Below, in pieces: positions 45,736 to 55,881 of a stretch of 64,000 nt of DNA; positions within the stretch are counted from its first letter, which is position 1, and each line of letters begins with the position of its first letter. The notes beneath the pieces are model-generated. The model saw only the letters and a list, made by a program, of their open reading frames with translations. It was not told where the DNA came from and did not search any database. Origin of the DNA: Candidatus Heimdallarchaeum endolithica (lineage in GTDB: Archaea; Asgardarchaeota; Heimdallarchaeia; Heimdallarchaeales; Heimdallarchaeaceae); NCBI GenBank assembly GCA_021513715.1, contig CP084167.1, positions 908,117 to 972,116 of the forward strand. Reading direction: 5' to 3'. Made by a program: the position numbers and the translations under genes.

Positions 45736-46857
45736 ATGAAACTGTTATTTGTTTTGCCTAAAAGTATCGAAAGTTTAGGAGGTATTGAAACTACAGTCAG
45801 AAATATAGTAAAAAAATTAGAAATTAAAGGATACAAAATAGATATCCTTTGCACAGAATGGAAACAGAAAGGCGTAAAAATTGATAATTATTCACAAAAT
45901 ATTCGATTAATAAAAGTTAATAGAATAATTTTTAAGAACAAGATTTATCTGTCTCCACAGATAATAAAATATTTTAATAATATCAAATATGAATATGATC
46001 AAATACATATCCATTCACTACATTCACTTACAAGTCTTTGCTTATTATACTCAATAAAAGAAAAAACAGTTTTCACCCCTCATTTTCACCCATCATCAGG
46101 TAGTGGCACTGTTGTTATGAAGTTACTATTGAATCTCTATCTAAAAATTTTTGGGAAAAAAGTACTAAGAAATGTTTCTAAGCTAATTGCAGTATCAAAT
46201 TACGAAAAAGATCTTATTGTAAAGCTTTTTGAATTTAATAAAGACAATATAGTTGTTATTCCACATGGTATTTCAGAACGAATAAAAACCACAAATCAAT
46301 TTACCACTCCACCAAAAAACGTGCTATATATTGGAAGATTCATCAAACAAAAAGGAGTAATGCATATTCTTAATGTATTTGTAGAACTTAAAAAACAGTT
46401 TGAAGATTTAAATTTAACTTTAATCGGAGGAGGTCCTCTTATTAATAAAATTAAGAAGTTTATAAAGAGAAATAATATTACTGACTCTGTAAACATTTTT
46501 GAAAATGTACAATCAAATTTTATATATGAAAGCTACAAAAAATCAGATTTATTTCTAATGTTGTCGAAATACGAGGCATTTGGTATTGCAATTGCTGAAG
46601 CAATTGCATCAGGAGTCCCAACAATCGTTAAAAGATCAGGAGGAATAGCAACTTATCTAATAAATGGAACTAATGGATTTTTTATCGATAATGAAAAAGA
46701 TATTAGACATATTGTTGAAGTTGCTACAAAAATTCTTTCAAATAATGAATTGCGAAACAAATTAAGAAATAATGGAATAAAACTTAAAAACAAGTTGTCT
46801 TGGGAAAAATCTGCTATTAAAACAGTCAGCTTAATTACTAGCAATTACCTTGAATAA
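45736..46857 (+). CDS. GT4-family glycosyltransferase
   Basis: The protein has 373 aa, GT-B fold. The N-terminal acceptor domain starts MKLLFVLPKSIESLGGIETT. The C-terminal donor domain has KNVLYIGRFIKQKGVMHILN, LTLIGGGPLINKIKKFI, and the EX7E motif in KYEAFGIAIAEAIASGVPTIV. It adds a sugar from an NDP- or GDP-donor with retention. Membership of the surrounding island argues for surface-glycan assembly. The start is ATG 45736 (the TTG at 45727 is three codons earlier). Confidence 0.92.
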   Translation: MKLLFVLPKSIESLGGIETTVRNIVKKLEIKGYKIDILCTEWKQKGVKIDNYSQNIRLIKVNRIIFKNKIYLSPQIIKYFNNIKYEYDQIHIHSLHSLTSLCLLYSIKEKTVFTPHFHPSSGSGTVVMKLLLNLYLKIFGKKVLRNVSKLIAVSNYEKDLIVKLFEFNKDNIVVIPHGISERIKTTNQFTTPPKNVLYIGRFIKQKGVMHILNVFVELKKQFEDLNLTLIGGGPLINKIKKFIKRNNITDSVNIFENVQSNFIYESYKKSDLFLMLSKYEAFGIAIAEAIASGVPTIVKRSGGIATYLINGTNGFFIDNEKDIRHIVEVATKILSNNELRNKLRNNGIKLKNKLSWEKSAIKTVSLITSNYLE

Positions 46858-47030
46858 ACCATCACCAATGACTAATTACTAAGTTATGATGTATACTAAC
46901 AATCCTTAAGGTAATTGTTTGAGATGTTATGGTTTGAGGTAAAGACACACAAAAACTAAAAAAGGATAACAATAATTATATATGAAAATTAAAGTTTCTT
47001 GCAAAGAATGATGATGCCAAGAGGGGTATT

Positions 47031-48182
47031 ATGAAATTACAAAATTTCAACAGGAGTATGATTTTATTATTAGTAATATTTTACTATTTAAGTTTAACAT
47101 CCTACTCTGTTATAGGCTATGATGAAGAAAGCCCAAGTATTTTAAATGTGACACATTCTCCAGCGTTTCCTAGCAATAAGGATAATATAACAATTTTTGC
47201 AGAAATTTACGATGAATCAGGTATTGGTTCAGCCTACTGTATTTATAGAATAAATAATGATGGTTGGAAAAATATATCTATGGAAAATATTTACTTAAGT
47301 AATTATCATGTACAAATAGGCCCTTTTCCACATGCGACAAAAGTGGAATATTATATACAAGCCGTTGATAATTCAGTTAAACATAATTATGCAATAAATG
47401 ATAATAATGGTACTTTTTTTAGTTTCACTGTTGATAAAATGCAAGATAACAGCCCTCCAAAAATTGAGAATGTAAATTACAGAATAGAAAAAACAAATGA
47501 AGAATTATCAGTAACTGTAAATGCAAATATCTATGATGAAAGTAATCTCAAAACTGTAAATTTATATTATAAATTTGATCAATCTGAATGGATTTCTTCA
47601 AATATGAACTTTGTAAACGACACATTATATAAAAAACAAATTTCACCTATTAAATCATCTTACAAGTCCATGTTTTTTTATATAGAAGCCATAGATAACT
47701 CAATCAATGAAAATAAAGCAATTGCTGATAACGGTAGTTTATATGAAATAGCATTAAAATCAGATGATCTAAATAAACCTTTAATAAGTTCCGTTTTCTT
47801 CAAACCCGTAAATCCAACAGACAAAGAAACAATAACAATAAGCGTTAAAGTTAGTGACGAAACAGGAATCAGCAATATTGTTCTTATTTATTTCTACAAA
47901 TTAAGATGGTTTTCAAAGAATATGCTACCTTCAACTAGAGAACTTTACCAATGCGAAATAGGACCGTTTAATGAAGGTGATGTAATCAATTTTTATATAA
48001 AAGCAGTAGATAACTCATCTCATAGGAATATAGCTATTGATAATAATAATAATAAATATTATTCTATTGTTATTAAAATGAATACAGATACAGTTGATTA
48101 TAATAGTAATATAATTTGTTCTGTAATTTTCATAATAATGTTCTATACTATTACAAAAGATAAATCACATAAAAATACATAA
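47031..48182 (+). CDS. Secreted Ig-like repeat protein with C-terminal anchor
   Basis: The protein has 383 aa. A signal sequence (MILLLVIFYYLSLTSYSVIG) is followed by three beta-sandwich repeats of about 105 residues. Each opens with a 'P-I-NV..P..P-T..D-ITI-A-I-DESGI' type strand set and ends with GPF...EYYIQAVDNS, for example DNITIFAEIYDESGI and ETITISVKVSDETGI. The C-terminus is a short TM (NIICSVIFIIMFYTIT) with a basic tail. This repeat occurs in many archaeal and bacterial extracellular proteins. It is likely a cell-surface structural protein. Confidence 0.8.
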   Translation: MKLQNFNRSMILLLVIFYYLSLTSYSVIGYDEESPSILNVTHSPAFPSNKDNITIFAEIYDESGIGSAYCIYRINNDGWKNISMENIYLSNYHVQIGPFPHATKVEYYIQAVDNSVKHNYAINDNNGTFFSFTVDKMQDNSPPKIENVNYRIEKTNEELSVTVNANIYDESNLKTVNLYYKFDQSEWISSNMNFVNDTLYKKQISPIKSSYKSMFFYIEAIDNSINENKAIADNGSLYEIALKSDDLNKPLISSVFFKPVNPTDKETITISVKVSDETGISNIVLIYFYKLRWFSKNMLPSTRELYQCEIGPFNEGDVINFYIKAVDNSSHRNIAIDNNNNKYYSIVIKMNTDTVDYNSNIICSVIFIIMFYTITKDKSHKNT

Positions 48183-48364
48183 TTTGTGATTTATCATCAT
48201 TGTTATTTAACAAATATTTTTGTATTCAATTTTTTTAAATTTGTGATATTTTCTTCTATTTTTCTGCGGATTCTATTATCAAACAAACTATAAATATGCT
48301 TTAATAAAAAATATATATAAGAATAAATTCTAGACACAAGTTAGACAAAAGTAAAATAAAAATG

Positions 48365-49552
48365 CTAATTATCAATTAGCTCGTTGTAAAAATTAACGAT
48401 TTTTTCTCCTAACGTTTTCCAACTAAACTCGTTTGAATTGAAATCTGCATGTTCATTAATGCTCTGCAGGATTTCTTCCAATTTAGATAAAAATGTTTCT
48501 TCATTTTCATACAAATAGCAGCGGGGATATTTCTCCTTGAAAAATCTATGTGGTTTTATGTCGGTTGCTAATACAGGTTTCAGTAATGATGCATATTCTA
48601 AAATCTTTAGCGGAAAACTAGGCTTATATATCTCTAGATCTGGAATATGAGAAACACAAATATCGAATGATTTAATCCAAGAAGGTATTTTTTCATGATC
48701 AACAGGATTAAGAATATAAAGTTTATTTGACAAATTATATTTATCTCTCAATTCTTCTAATTTATGCTTTCCGGTGCCATCACCGATAAAAACTAAATTT
48801 AAAAATGGAAATTTTTTTAGGGATTTGTAAAAATAATATACTAATTGTTCTAAATTCCTTTGCATTTCTAGTGAACCTATATAGCCAAGAGTGATACTGT
48901 CTTCATCTAAATTAAGAATACTAGAAATATCAATAGGCAAGATGCTTGTATTAAAAAAATCTAAATTAATACCAGATGGTATAACAATATATTTATAATT
49001 TTTCGGTAAGTGTTTTTTGTAGAAATTGTGTAATTCTTCTGTAATGAAAATAAAAGCAGAAATCCTTCTTATCAATATCTTTTCAATTGTAGATATCAAC
49101 TTTACATATAATTTAGTAAATAACTTTGGTACATATCCACTAGTTTCACCTATATATATCCAAGGACTTCGCAATTCATAAATTATTTTTGAATGCTTTC
49201 TTATTTTTTTATTGAATAATACTGCAGCTAGAGATGACATTGGATATATAGTATGTATTATATCAATTTCATTATTTTTTGATAATTCTTTTATTTTTCT
49301 GTTTGCATTCCAAATAAATTTCAAATTTCCAATAGTTGTATAAGGGTTACCTGCAACTGTGATAACATTTTGATTAGTTTTATTTTTCTCATTATTCTCG
49401 CAAGCTATTACAGTTACCTCAGTATTTCTTGCGTTGTTAATACCAAGAGTTATATTTACTAGGTAGGTTGACAGTGCCTTTGTTGAATGAAAAGGAAAAT
49501 TTTGTATTATTACAACATATAGTTTTTTTTCAATATTGTTCACTCTCTTCAT
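48365..49552 (-). CDS. GT4-family glycosyltransferase
   Basis: The protein has 395 aa, GT-B fold. N-terminal segments include VTVIACENNEKNKT and DIIHTIYPMSSLAAVLFNK. C-terminal segments are DSITLGYIGSLEMQRNLEQL, LVFIGDGTGKHKLEEL, and DICVSHIPDLEIYKPSFPLK, where the usual EX7E is replaced by the 'PLKILEYASLLKPVLATDI' form (split here: FPLKILEYASLLKPV then LATDI), a known variant in GT4. It starts at ATG 49552 and lies 57 nt downstream of the GT-C paralogue 2 gene on the same strand. Confidence 0.88.
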   Translation of the reverse strand: MKRVNNIEKKLYVVIIQNFPFHSTKALSTYLVNITLGINNARNTEVTVIACENNEKNKTNQNVITVAGNPYTTIGNLKFIWNANRKIKELSKNNEIDIIHTIYPMSSLAAVLFNKKIRKHSKIIYELRSPWIYIGETSGYVPKLFTKLYVKLISTIEKILIRRISAFIFITEELHNFYKKHLPKNYKYIVIPSGINLDFFNTSILPIDISSILNLDEDSITLGYIGSLEMQRNLEQLVYYFYKSLKKFPFLNLVFIGDGTGKHKLEELRDKYNLSNKLYILNPVDHEKIPSWIKSFDICVSHIPDLEIYKPSFPLKILEYASLLKPVLATDIKPHRFFKEKYPRCYLYENEETFLSKLEEILQSINEHADFNSNEFSWKTLGEKIVNFYNELIDN

Positions 49553-49609
49553 TAAAGTGAATTTTATTGTATTATAAAAAAACTTTATGAAACATTAAAA
49601 TGTAGGCTA

Positions 49610-51745
49610 TTATTTGCTCCAAATAAGAGAATAGTTCACTTCATATATAGAAACTGTCTTTAAAGAAAAAACAGTTATTAAAAAGTTCATTGAATTAAAT
49701 TTTTGATTTGAGTAAATTGTTCCGTTATTAGCTAGTTTTTCTGCTATATAATTTGGTTTGTCGTCTGAAACAAAAATATGAGTTATATTAAATGAGTTTA
49801 GAAGTTGAAGGCATTGAGTGTCGTTCTCATTGTTCAAGATGAAATAAAAAAGACTAAAAACTAAATTTTCGGTATAAATTAAATCACGTGATGAATAAAA
49901 AGGATAACAAATTGTCTTGTTGGATGAATAAACAAAAAGTGGTAAAAATTGTGCATATTGATCATTTAATATTACCATACTTCCATTGTAATTTTTAATC
50001 CAATTGTAAGCTATCAAAGTTTCTTCATTATAGCTAATTGTAGTTCTTGAAACGATAATATACATGTTTACAGCAAAAGACATTACTATAATAAGAATAA
50101 TTGTTAAAATCTTAAGCTTATATATAATATAAGATTTCTTTATTTTCTTTAGAAATTTCTTTAACTTAATATTTTTGTTTTGCTTCATTGTTATTTCGCT
50201 AAATTTTTTTATTTCATTAAAGTTGATAATCTTTTTATTAATAAAGTATCCAGAAAGAATAGGAACAATGATACAATTTAATATTACATATGATCGTTCT
50301 ATCCTAAATAAATAAGCAGAAAGAGGAAAACGAATGAAATTTCCTGCAAAAATTTGAATCTGGAACAAAGTTAATATAAGTAAACTAAATAAAAATAATA
50401 GATTAACTTCTACTAAATATTGTTGTAAATTCAAATTTTTATCTAAAAAATGACAAAATAGAAAAAACAAAGCAAAAATAAAAGGAAAATAAAAGAAAGA
50501 GAAATAATACTGAAATAAATTAAAAACTTTAGAACTTGTTGAAAATAAACCTGATTGCCCAGTTTGTCCTCTTCTAATATAATTCCATAGAGTTTGAGTC
50601 CATGACGATGGTGAGTACAGAAAATCATAAATGCCTAAATATCCTTTCTTTGAAAGAATAACATAGAGATGAAACTTTAAATTATAAATAGCAGTCTCAA
50701 GATATATAAATCCAAAAATGAGAACAATCATACTCCAGTAGTATTTTTTTTCTTTTAATGAGAATAGTCTATAGAAACTTAAGATAAATACTCCTTGTAA
50801 CAAAAAACCAAAGGAGTTGAAATGAGATAAGAGTAAAACAAATGATGTAACCAAAAATAAAAAATGATTCTTTTTAATTGGATTAGCATTAATTTCAAAA
50901 AGAATTGAAATAGAAAATATTAATATAATAAGAGAAAAAATAAAAGGAAATCCACCCCATTTTGGCAAATTAGAAAAATGAAAAGTTAAAAATAACAAAG
51001 AAATATTTATTTCTATCATTGCTTCTTCAAAATAAATTTTGTATAATAATTGAGTAAAAATAAATAAAATAAAAAATGTAAATCGTAAGAAATTATTAAA
51101 AAAAATCCCCATATTCAGATTAAAAATAGTGAAAAAAGAATAAAACCAAAGTAGAAAACAATAAGACAATGGTGGATAATAAAGTTTTTCTTTTAAATAA
51201 AAACCGTAGGAAATAACTTCAGTCCAACTTGGAAATAACGCTTTTTGGTCAAACATTAATAAAGCTTGAATTGCATGACCTTTAGGATCATCAGCATTAG
51301 GTAGGTATAAAACCATACCAGGTAAAGAAGAAAGCAAAAAAAAAGAAATGATAAAAAGTAATTTGTAGAATTTATTTTGATTAACAAAATCTTTAATAAA
51401 TTTGATAAAGAAAACATAGTGTTTCCTCATGATTTCTTTATTTGTTTTCAGTATGTGAATTCCTACCAAATATACACCAACAAGATATACAAAGATGGAA
51501 ACGAATGGTAAGTGAAATATTAAGCAAAAAAAAATAATAAGAGTAGCATTTAGAATTCCTATTCCAAAGCTGTAAAAAATAATTTGAACAAACTGAAGTT
51601 TTCTTTTGGATTCAATTTTTAATACGAGAAAAATTATATACCCTGGAACACAAATTGTAAAAAAACAAATTAATAAAAGCGAAATTTTCACTGCAATATT
51701 TACGATAATAATCCATAAGTTTGTATATGAATTCGCTAGTAGCAC
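49610..51745 (-). CDS. GT-C-like multi-TM protein, paralogue 2
   Basis: The protein has 711 aa and is collinear with the 43188 gene. Shared landmarks: LPNADDPKGHAIQALLMFDQ in the first large loop, EKLYYPPLSYCFLLWFYSFF, GQTGQSGLFSTSSKV, then WIKNYNGSMVILNDQYAQFL and THIFVSDDKPNYIAEKL near the C-terminus. About 12 TM helices. It is a diverged duplicate, so both copies are kept and probably specialised, perhaps for different sugars or acceptors. It is the first gene of a two-gene unit with the GT4 at 48365. Confidence 0.7.
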   Translation of the reverse strand: MLLANSYTNLWIIIVNIAVKISLLLICFFTICVPGYIIFLVLKIESKRKLQFVQIIFYSFGIGILNATLIIFFCLIFHLPFVSIFVYLVGVYLVGIHILKTNKEIMRKHYVFFIKFIKDFVNQNKFYKLLFIISFFLLSSLPGMVLYLPNADDPKGHAIQALLMFDQKALFPSWTEVISYGFYLKEKLYYPPLSYCFLLWFYSFFTIFNLNMGIFFNNFLRFTFFILFIFTQLLYKIYFEEAMIEINISLLFLTFHFSNLPKWGGFPFIFSLIILIFSISILFEINANPIKKNHFLFLVTSFVLLLSHFNSFGFLLQGVFILSFYRLFSLKEKKYYWSMIVLIFGFIYLETAIYNLKFHLYVILSKKGYLGIYDFLYSPSSWTQTLWNYIRRGQTGQSGLFSTSSKVFNLFQYYFSFFYFPFIFALFFLFCHFLDKNLNLQQYLVEVNLLFLFSLLILTLFQIQIFAGNFIRFPLSAYLFRIERSYVILNCIIVPILSGYFINKKIINFNEIKKFSEITMKQNKNIKLKKFLKKIKKSYIIYKLKILTIILIIVMSFAVNMYIIVSRTTISYNEETLIAYNWIKNYNGSMVILNDQYAQFLPLFVYSSNKTICYPFYSSRDLIYTENLVFSLFYFILNNENDTQCLQLLNSFNITHIFVSDDKPNYIAEKLANNGTIYSNQKFNSMNFLITVFSLKTVSIYEVNYSLIWSK

Positions 51746-51957
51746 AAATTCCTCTTCATTCTATGTTTATAAATTTTTCTTGCCATTTTAATACAAATCA
51801 TATTATAATGCAAAATTACCTGTAAACAAGTTGTCATGCTTTATATATTTGATGTCTTGTAGATATCTTTATCAAAATTCAATAACAAAAATATATTTCT
51901 AAATACAAAAAAGAATATTAGAATAATTTATAAATCCAACTTAGTTACTCAAAAACA

Positions 51958-53433
51958 ATGAACAAACTAGGTTCTGGTTTTATTTTTATATCTGCATCTC
52001 AAATGATAACAGTTCTTGGCGGACTTATCATTAACATTTTTCTCTCACGATATTTAGGAAAAGAAGGATATGGAATATACAGCTTAATTATTTCAGGTAT
52101 AATGATGGTAGGTATCACCTTAGTTACAAATGGTTTTCCTCAAACGCTCTCAAAATATATATCTGAAGGAAAATATGAGCTAAAAGCATTCATAACAAAA
52201 ATGCTTTTAATGCAAATAATAGAATCATTAATAATTCTTATCTTATATATTGCTTTCAGCCCGATATTATCAATAATATTAAAAGAAGATGATCTTTTTG
52301 GTTATTTACTAATTGCTTCTTTCATTATACCGACTCAAGCTATTGTTTCCTTTCTAGTTGGCTTATATAATGGGCTTCGCATGTTTGGAAATCAAGCTGC
52401 TCTTGTTTCTTTGTTTTCATTTTTTAAAGTAACTTGTATTATTTCTTTTACTTATTTATTTGGAATCAAAGGTGCAATTTTTGGCTTTTTTATGTCGACA
52501 TTATTAGTAAGTCTGTTATTTGTTTTTAAAGCAAGAAAATATTTTACTAGAAGATTTAATTTTATTGTTATAAAAGATATTATGCCATTTTTTTTAAGAA
52601 TTACTTTATTCAGCATTGAATTGAGTTTACTTCTTTCATTAGACCTAAATTGTTTAAAATTGTTCTTAAACTATAATCAAAATGAGCAATTGGGAATTTA
52701 CAGTGCAGGGGCTGTTATAGCAAAGACAAGTTTTTTTCTTATAATATCTTTCTCAGGGGTTATGTTCCCTATTATTTCAAATTTACTTGCTAATGATAAA
52801 TTAAATGAAGCTCAGCAACAGATAGGAAATATGATAAAAATATCATCTGTATTTCTGTTGCCTATAGTGACAACTTTAGTTTTTTTAAGTCCAATTTTAG
52901 TTAATCTATTCTATGGAGTTGAATATTCATCTTCTTCATCTATAGTTTCTATTTTGGTTTTTAGTTATTCAATTCTAGGTTACTTTGTGATCTTTGCAAA
53001 TATTTTAAATAGTATTGGAGAAGTCAAAACAATAAATATTATATCTATAATTACAATTGCAATAGATATAGTTTTATTATATTTTTTAATTAAAGCACTA
53101 TCAATTAAAGGAGCAGCAATTGCAACTACAATTTCAAGTTCAATTGGATTGATTAGCCTAATTATAATACTCTTACAAAAAATAGGTATTAAGATGGAGA
53201 CAATGTCAATTTTACGGATTTCGATTATAGGTTTGATTATTTTTGGTATATCTAATGCCTTTTTAGTTTTTTTAACAAAAAATGTCATATTCTGGATTGG
53301 AATTCTGATAATCGAAACAATACTTTATTTTACTGTTTTGCACTTTACCAATGATTTCTATGTTTTACACGTTATCAGAGAATATTATAGCAAATACTTG
53401 AAATGGTTAAAAAATCAACGAAAGAATAATTAA
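51958..53433 (+). CDS. Wzx-type oligosaccharide flippase
   Basis: The protein has 491 aa with about 14 TM helices in the MOP/polysaccharide transporter family. The N-terminus GSGFIFISASQMITVLGGLI and NIFLSRYLGKEGYGIYSLII is the family hallmark, and SFIIPTQAIVSFLVGLYNGL and FLSPILVNLFYGVEYSSSSS also fit. It flips polyprenyl-linked oligosaccharides across the membrane. It lies in the middle of the glycosyltransferase island, so the glycan is probably made on a lipid carrier inside and then exported. Confidence 0.9.
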   Translation: MNKLGSGFIFISASQMITVLGGLIINIFLSRYLGKEGYGIYSLIISGIMMVGITLVTNGFPQTLSKYISEGKYELKAFITKMLLMQIIESLIILILYIAFSPILSIILKEDDLFGYLLIASFIIPTQAIVSFLVGLYNGLRMFGNQAALVSLFSFFKVTCIISFTYLFGIKGAIFGFFMSTLLVSLLFVFKARKYFTRRFNFIVIKDIMPFFLRITLFSIELSLLLSLDLNCLKLFLNYNQNEQLGIYSAGAVIAKTSFFLIISFSGVMFPIISNLLANDKLNEAQQQIGNMIKISSVFLLPIVTTLVFLSPILVNLFYGVEYSSSSSIVSILVFSYSILGYFVIFANILNSIGEVKTINIISIITIAIDIVLLYFLIKALSIKGAAIATTISSSIGLISLIIILLQKIGIKMETMSILRISIIGLIIFGISNAFLVFLTKNVIFWIGILIIETILYFTVLHFTNDFYVLHVIREYYSKYLKWLKNQRKNN

Positions 53434-53500
53434 AAAAATTATGTTACAACATCTATGCCAAAGAACTAATGTGGAAATTCATGTTTTTCATTTTTTCAAA

Positions 53501-54514
53501 TTATCCCCGTCCCATATACTTTATTGTACGGAAAATAGGCCTAAACGACTGATATTTGAAAATTTCTTTATCGCTCACTTTTCTGCTTTTCTGTACTTGT
53601 TTTCTTGCTTCAAAACATTTGTTTAGATTTTTAAAAAAATAGACATACGCACTAATTGTAGCTTTTAAAATGTCCTTTCTTACTATCGAATAAATAACTT
53701 TTGTGAAACATAGAATAAAGTAAATAGGTAAAAGAAGCAATAATGACTTTAACGAAAGATTTTTTGTTAAGACATACAAGCAGCTAAACTCCCTATGATA
53801 CACTTTAAAAGGATTCTTTTTCTTACCTGTAGAAACACTTAATTTATGAAATGCAAAAGCATTTTTTACGATATGTATTTTATGATTGGATAGTCTTACT
53901 CTCCAGCTTATATCAACATCATCCCAATATAGAAAAATATTTTCATCAAAGTAATTAACTTCTTTTAATACTCTAGAAGTAACGAGAAAACATGAACCTG
54001 GAGCAGAAAAAAATTTATTATTTATTTCGTTCTTTATATCTGAATAATTTTTATTAAAGCCTTTATCATTTGAAAATCCAAAAACGCAGAATTCACCACC
54101 AATTGAATTTATCAGGTTTTCATTTTTGTTGCTATATAAAAAAATAACCGGAAAAACAATACCAATCGATTTATTACTTTTAATATGAACTATTAGTTTT
54201 TCTATTGTGTTGGGTTCAATTATAACATCATTATTTAGAATTAAAAAATAATTTGAACCTAATTTTTCTGCATATTTTATACCAATGTTATTACCATAGC
54301 CATAACCACCATTTCTTTCAGAACGTACTAGTATGACTTTTTCATAGCTGTTAAATCTTTGTTTTAGTGTGCTATAGACTTCCTCTTTAGAACCATTATC
54401 AACTAAAATGATGTTAAAATTCTTATAAGTACTAACAAGAACCGATTCAATGCATTCAATAGTATCTTTTATATTATTATAATTAACAATAATAACGCTT
54501 AACTTTACATTCAT
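53501..54514 (-). CDS. GT2-family glycosyltransferase (rhamnosyltransferase-like)
   Basis: The protein has 337 aa. The GT2 core shows LSVIIVNYNNIKDTIECIES, NIILVDNGS, YFLILNNDVIIEPN (DxD-like NND), and YWDDVDISWRVRLSNHKIHI (catalytic base region). One hydrophobic C-terminal helix (LLLLLPIYFILCFTKVIYSI) may tether it to the membrane. This WcaA/RfbF-like layout often acts with dTDP-rhamnose, and the Rml genes start 277 nt away on the same strand; specificity is still an inference. Confidence 0.88.
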   Translation of the reverse strand: MNVKLSVIIVNYNNIKDTIECIESVLVSTYKNFNIILVDNGSKEEVYSTLKQRFNSYEKVILVRSERNGGYGYGNNIGIKYAEKLGSNYFLILNNDVIIEPNTIEKLIVHIKSNKSIGIVFPVIFLYSNKNENLINSIGGEFCVFGFSNDKGFNKNYSDIKNEINNKFFSAPGSCFLVTSRVLKEVNYFDENIFLYWDDVDISWRVRLSNHKIHIVKNAFAFHKLSVSTGKKKNPFKVYHREFSCLYVLTKNLSLKSLLLLLPIYFILCFTKVIYSIVRKDILKATISAYVYFFKNLNKCFEARKQVQKSRKVSDKEIFKYQSFRPIFRTIKYMGRG

Positions 54515-54790
54515 AGAAGTTACATCCTATTCTTCTTAATAATTATTATAGCTTAACATTAAAAACTGAATTTATTATATAAATGTACTTTTCTGGCAGT
54601 ATATTCAATAATTATAATAGAAATTACTATCACTTTTCTAAAAACTTATACTCAGATAAGTTATGATTAACAATAAATGTTGCTTAAAGTAAAAAAACAG
54701 TTAAAAGTAAATTAGAGAATGAAGTACGAGTAAAAAACAAGGATTAAACAAAAAACATGAATAAAAACAAAAAATGATTGAAATTTAATA

Positions 54791-55858
54791 TTATATTTTT
54801 TCGTTACTATAATCTTTATTTTTTTTCAAGTACTCTTTGGTTTCTATATTCTTTAACCATTCCTCATTTTTTAAATACCAATCTATTGTTAGTTGAATAC
54901 CTTCTTCAAAATCGATTGTTGAATACCAGTTCAGTTCATTTTTTATCTTTGAAATATCGATTGCATATCTTCTATCGTGCCCTAATCTGTCTTTAACGTG
55001 TTTAATTAAAGTTTCATTAATTTTAGTATCTTTCGTTTTCTCTGATAAATAAGAAATTATTTTTTTTACAACATATATATTCTTTCTCTCATTTTGTGCA
55101 CCAATGTTATATATTTCACCTACCTTTCCTTTTTCAAATACCAAATCGATTGCTCTACAATGATCTGTGACATAAATCCAATCTCTTACTTGATTTCCAT
55201 CTCCATATACAGGTAGATCCTTATGGTTCAATGCATTTTGTATCATTAACGGAATTAATTTTTCTGGAAATTGGTAGGGACCGTAGTTGTTAGAACATCT
55301 AGTAATATTTACTGGCATCTTATATGTATCAAAGTAAGCTTTTACTATTAAATCTGCAGATGCTTTACTTGCTGAATAAGGACTATGTGGATCAAGAGGA
55401 GTTTTTTCTGTAAAAGCACCTGTAGGACCTAGAGAACCATATACTTCATCTGTTGATATTTGTAAGAATTTTTTATTTTCTATCCATTCTTCATTGTGAT
55501 ACCAATATTTCTTGCATATTTCAAGAAGTGTATGTGTGCCTAAAATATTTGTTTGGAGAAATATTTGTGGATTATCGATGGATCTATCAACATGGGATTC
55601 TGCAGCAAAATTAATAACTCCATCTATATCTTTATAGGTTTCAAATATTTTCTTTAATAACTCAAAATTATTAATATCCCCTTTAATAAAAGTAAACCTT
55701 GACTTTTGATCTTCTGATAAATTGTTCCAATTTTCGACGTTACCAGCATAAGTAAGTTTGTCGATACCAATTATTTCTCTATCAGGATATTTATCTAGGT
55801 AATAATAAAGAAAATTACTTCCAATAAATCCTGCAACTCCAGTTACTAATATTTTCAT
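54791..55858 (-). CDS. rmlB: dTDP-glucose 4,6-dehydratase
   Basis: The protein has 355 aa, extended SDR. The Rossmann motif is MKILVTGVAGFIGSNFL, then GIDKLTYAGNVENW, FAAESHVDRSI, the RmlB-specific active site QISTDEVYGSLG (Thr-Asp-Glu), YSASKASADL (YxxxK), and NNYGPYQFPEKLIPL. It converts dTDP-glucose to dTDP-4-keto-6-deoxyglucose. I used ATG 55858, because GGAGG lies 11-15 nt before it; an ATG 18 nt upstream contains that site. It is part of rmlABCD. Confidence 0.93.
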   Translation of the reverse strand: MKILVTGVAGFIGSNFLYYYLDKYPDREIIGIDKLTYAGNVENWNNLSEDQKSRFTFIKGDINNFELLKKIFETYKDIDGVINFAAESHVDRSIDNPQIFLQTNILGTHTLLEICKKYWYHNEEWIENKKFLQISTDEVYGSLGPTGAFTEKTPLDPHSPYSASKASADLIVKAYFDTYKMPVNITRCSNNYGPYQFPEKLIPLMIQNALNHKDLPVYGDGNQVRDWIYVTDHCRAIDLVFEKGKVGEIYNIGAQNERKNIYVVKKIISYLSEKTKDTKINETLIKHVKDRLGHDRRYAIDISKIKNELNWYSTIDFEEGIQLTIDWYLKNEEWLKNIETKEYLKKNKDYSNEKI

Positions 55859-55881
55859 TTTTAATATTTCCTCCATGTTTT

